In this document: piece by piece, positions 63,203 to 64,000 of the stretch
Numbering within the stretch: position 1 is the first letter of the stretch
How the letters are laid out: each line of letters starts with the position of its first letter
Assembly (NCBI GenBank): GCA_016929595.1
Contig: JAFGIN010000212.1
Location: forward strand, 1 to 64,000
DNA length: 64,000 nucleotides
Direction: 5' to 3'
Origin: Chitinispirillaceae bacterium
GTDB taxonomy: Bacteria; Fibrobacterota; Chitinivibrionia; Chitinivibrionales; Chitinispirillaceae
Translations under genes and position numbers: made by a program
The notes under the pieces: model-generated
The model's database searches: none
Told to the model about the DNA's origin: nothing
What the model saw: only the letters and a program-made list of their open reading frames with translations

Positions 63203-64000
63203 TTATAAATCCTCGCCAGCTATGGTAACTTCCTGTTCGTTTGGTTCATTAACAGTTGATTCTGAATTCTTTTTCTTTTTTGATTTTGCAATTTTCTTTT
63301 TAGCAGCAGCTTTCTTTGCGGGATGGTTTTCTTTCTTTTCACCTGGTGTAGTATCGGGTTCTGCATTTGCCAATTCCTGAGCAAGTTTTTTTGGTATTTT
63401 TACAGTAGAATGAGCCTGAGAAACAAACTCTTCCCAGTTAATACTGAAAAACTTTGCGATACCTTCACAAAATGCAACACCACTATCCGGAGTAGTATGA
63501 TACTGTTTATTCATCGATTGCTCAAGGGTTTTTATCCATCGAGTAAAAACAAGTGTTAACATTCTTGTTAATGCATCTTGCCATCTCGTTCGTTTATTGT
63601 ATTTTGCAACGTTTTTCCATTGATCTGCATGATCAAAATCATCACAGCCCGATATATCATCAGGCAACGATTCAATGTTGTCACAACCAAAAACAACGAT
63701 TACAGGAAGTATTTCTTCAACTTCCATATCTGACGATCTTTTTGGTGTTTTCTGTTCGTTGATTAGAAATGCTATCATTGCATTGATCACAGCTATTTTC
63801 TTTTTTGTGTCAAATTTAACTTTGACATCAACTTCGGTTTTTTCTTTTTTTACCCTGGCATCCTTATCAAGTTTTACCCATTTGGTTGTACCGGCATTCG
63901 GACCATCGGTTATCAGAGCCTGTTTTGCTCCTGAATCCGACTTCTTACAGTCAGTAGTATGATGTAAGTAAACGGCACCCTTTGAAAGATCGTCAATATC
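63203..64000 (-). CDS. Unknown element protein with basic tail (runs off the right edge)
   Basis: The frame is open leftward from the window edge, so the gene is partial at its 5' end: at least 265 residues are visible. The part before 63790 includes LHHTTDCKKSDSGAKQALI and GPNAGTTKWVKL. The middle is a helical region. The end is a Lys/Ala stretch (AKKAAAKKKIAKSKKKK) with an acidic finish. A GTG at 63790 would give a 195-aa product, but the continuing frame makes the longer gene likely. A replication or partition-type role is possible, not shown. Confidence 0.55.
   Translation of the reverse strand, partial: DIDDLSKGAVYLHHTTDCKKSDSGAKQALITDGPNAGTTKWVKLDKDARVKKEKTEVDVKVKFDTKKKIAVINAMIAFLINEQKTPKRSSDMEVEEILPVIVVFGCDNIESLPDDISGCDDFDHADQWKNVAKYNKRTRWQDALTRMLTLVFTRWIKTLEQSMNKQYHTTPDSGVAFCEGIAKFFSINWEEFVSQAHSTVKIPKKLAQELANAEPDTTPGEKKENHPAKKAAAKKKIAKSKKKKNSESTVNEPNEQEVTIAGEDL

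Overview
The window looks like the chromosome of an anaerobic, Gram-negative, plant-polymer-degrading bacterium of moderate-to-low GC, most likely from the Fibrobacterota (Fibrobacter/Chitinivibrionia side). The grounds are a fibro-slime domain protein, a GH11 xylanase, several exported proteins with similar C-terminal tails, type IV pilus and Omp85-type outer membrane genes, and a complete electron-bifurcating [FeFe] hydrogenase locus with a Rex repressor. The taxon is inferred from gene content; no rRNA is present.

Layout. 1-3.2 kb: a decayed fragment, a DNA-binding protein with a histone-H1-like tail, and a GIY-YIG nuclease-like protein. 3.2-10.7 kb: a leftward pilMNO-P(AMIN/SH3)-Q operon, then a small membrane protein and a PilZ protein. 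10.9-14.7 kb: an HDOD protein with a small partner, a glucosyl-3-phosphoglycerate synthase-like enzyme and an exported beta-propeller. 15.1-17.3 kb: the fibro-slime protein; then trpB.

18.9-27.6 kb: a leftward run of eight overlapping or tightly spaced genes. In transcription order they are M23 peptidase, O-antigen-ligase-like/TPR protein, SH3 protein, lysine-2,3-aminomutase-like radical SAM enzyme, VanW protein, D-Ala-D-Ala-ligase-like ATP-grasp enzyme, LarA-family nickel-pincer enzyme and PP-loop ATPase. The last five look like a small-molecule or envelope-modification pathway that I cannot match to a known one; this is my main candidate for an undescribed system.

27.9-37 kb: tautomerase-like protein, xylanase, rhodanese, Old-Yellow-Enzyme-type oxidoreductase, DUF1622 protein, a broken Omp85 gene, and an SMP-30-like lipoprotein with a Tat-exported DUF362 protein. 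37-42.3 kb: Ski2-like helicase plus RNase D-like exonuclease, then rpoN. 42.5-53.2 kb: hydE, a 76-aa ORF, hydG, hydF, aspA, a TM1266-like regulator, hydA, hydB, a [2Fe-2S] protein and hydC, all leftward. A Rex operator lies between hydC and the divergent rex gene. Short tandem repeats and inverted repeats lie between many of these genes and form the ends of some of them.

54.2-58.2 kb: a cupin protein and a two-gene operon for a large membrane protein and a CxxCH lipoprotein. At 58.6 kb an initiator tRNA gene marks the edge of an integrated element: a tyrosine integrase and excisionase-like protein, a chain of four tiny overlapping ORFs (two Cys-rich), a class 3 lipase, an ASCH protein and unknown genes, running off the right edge of the window.
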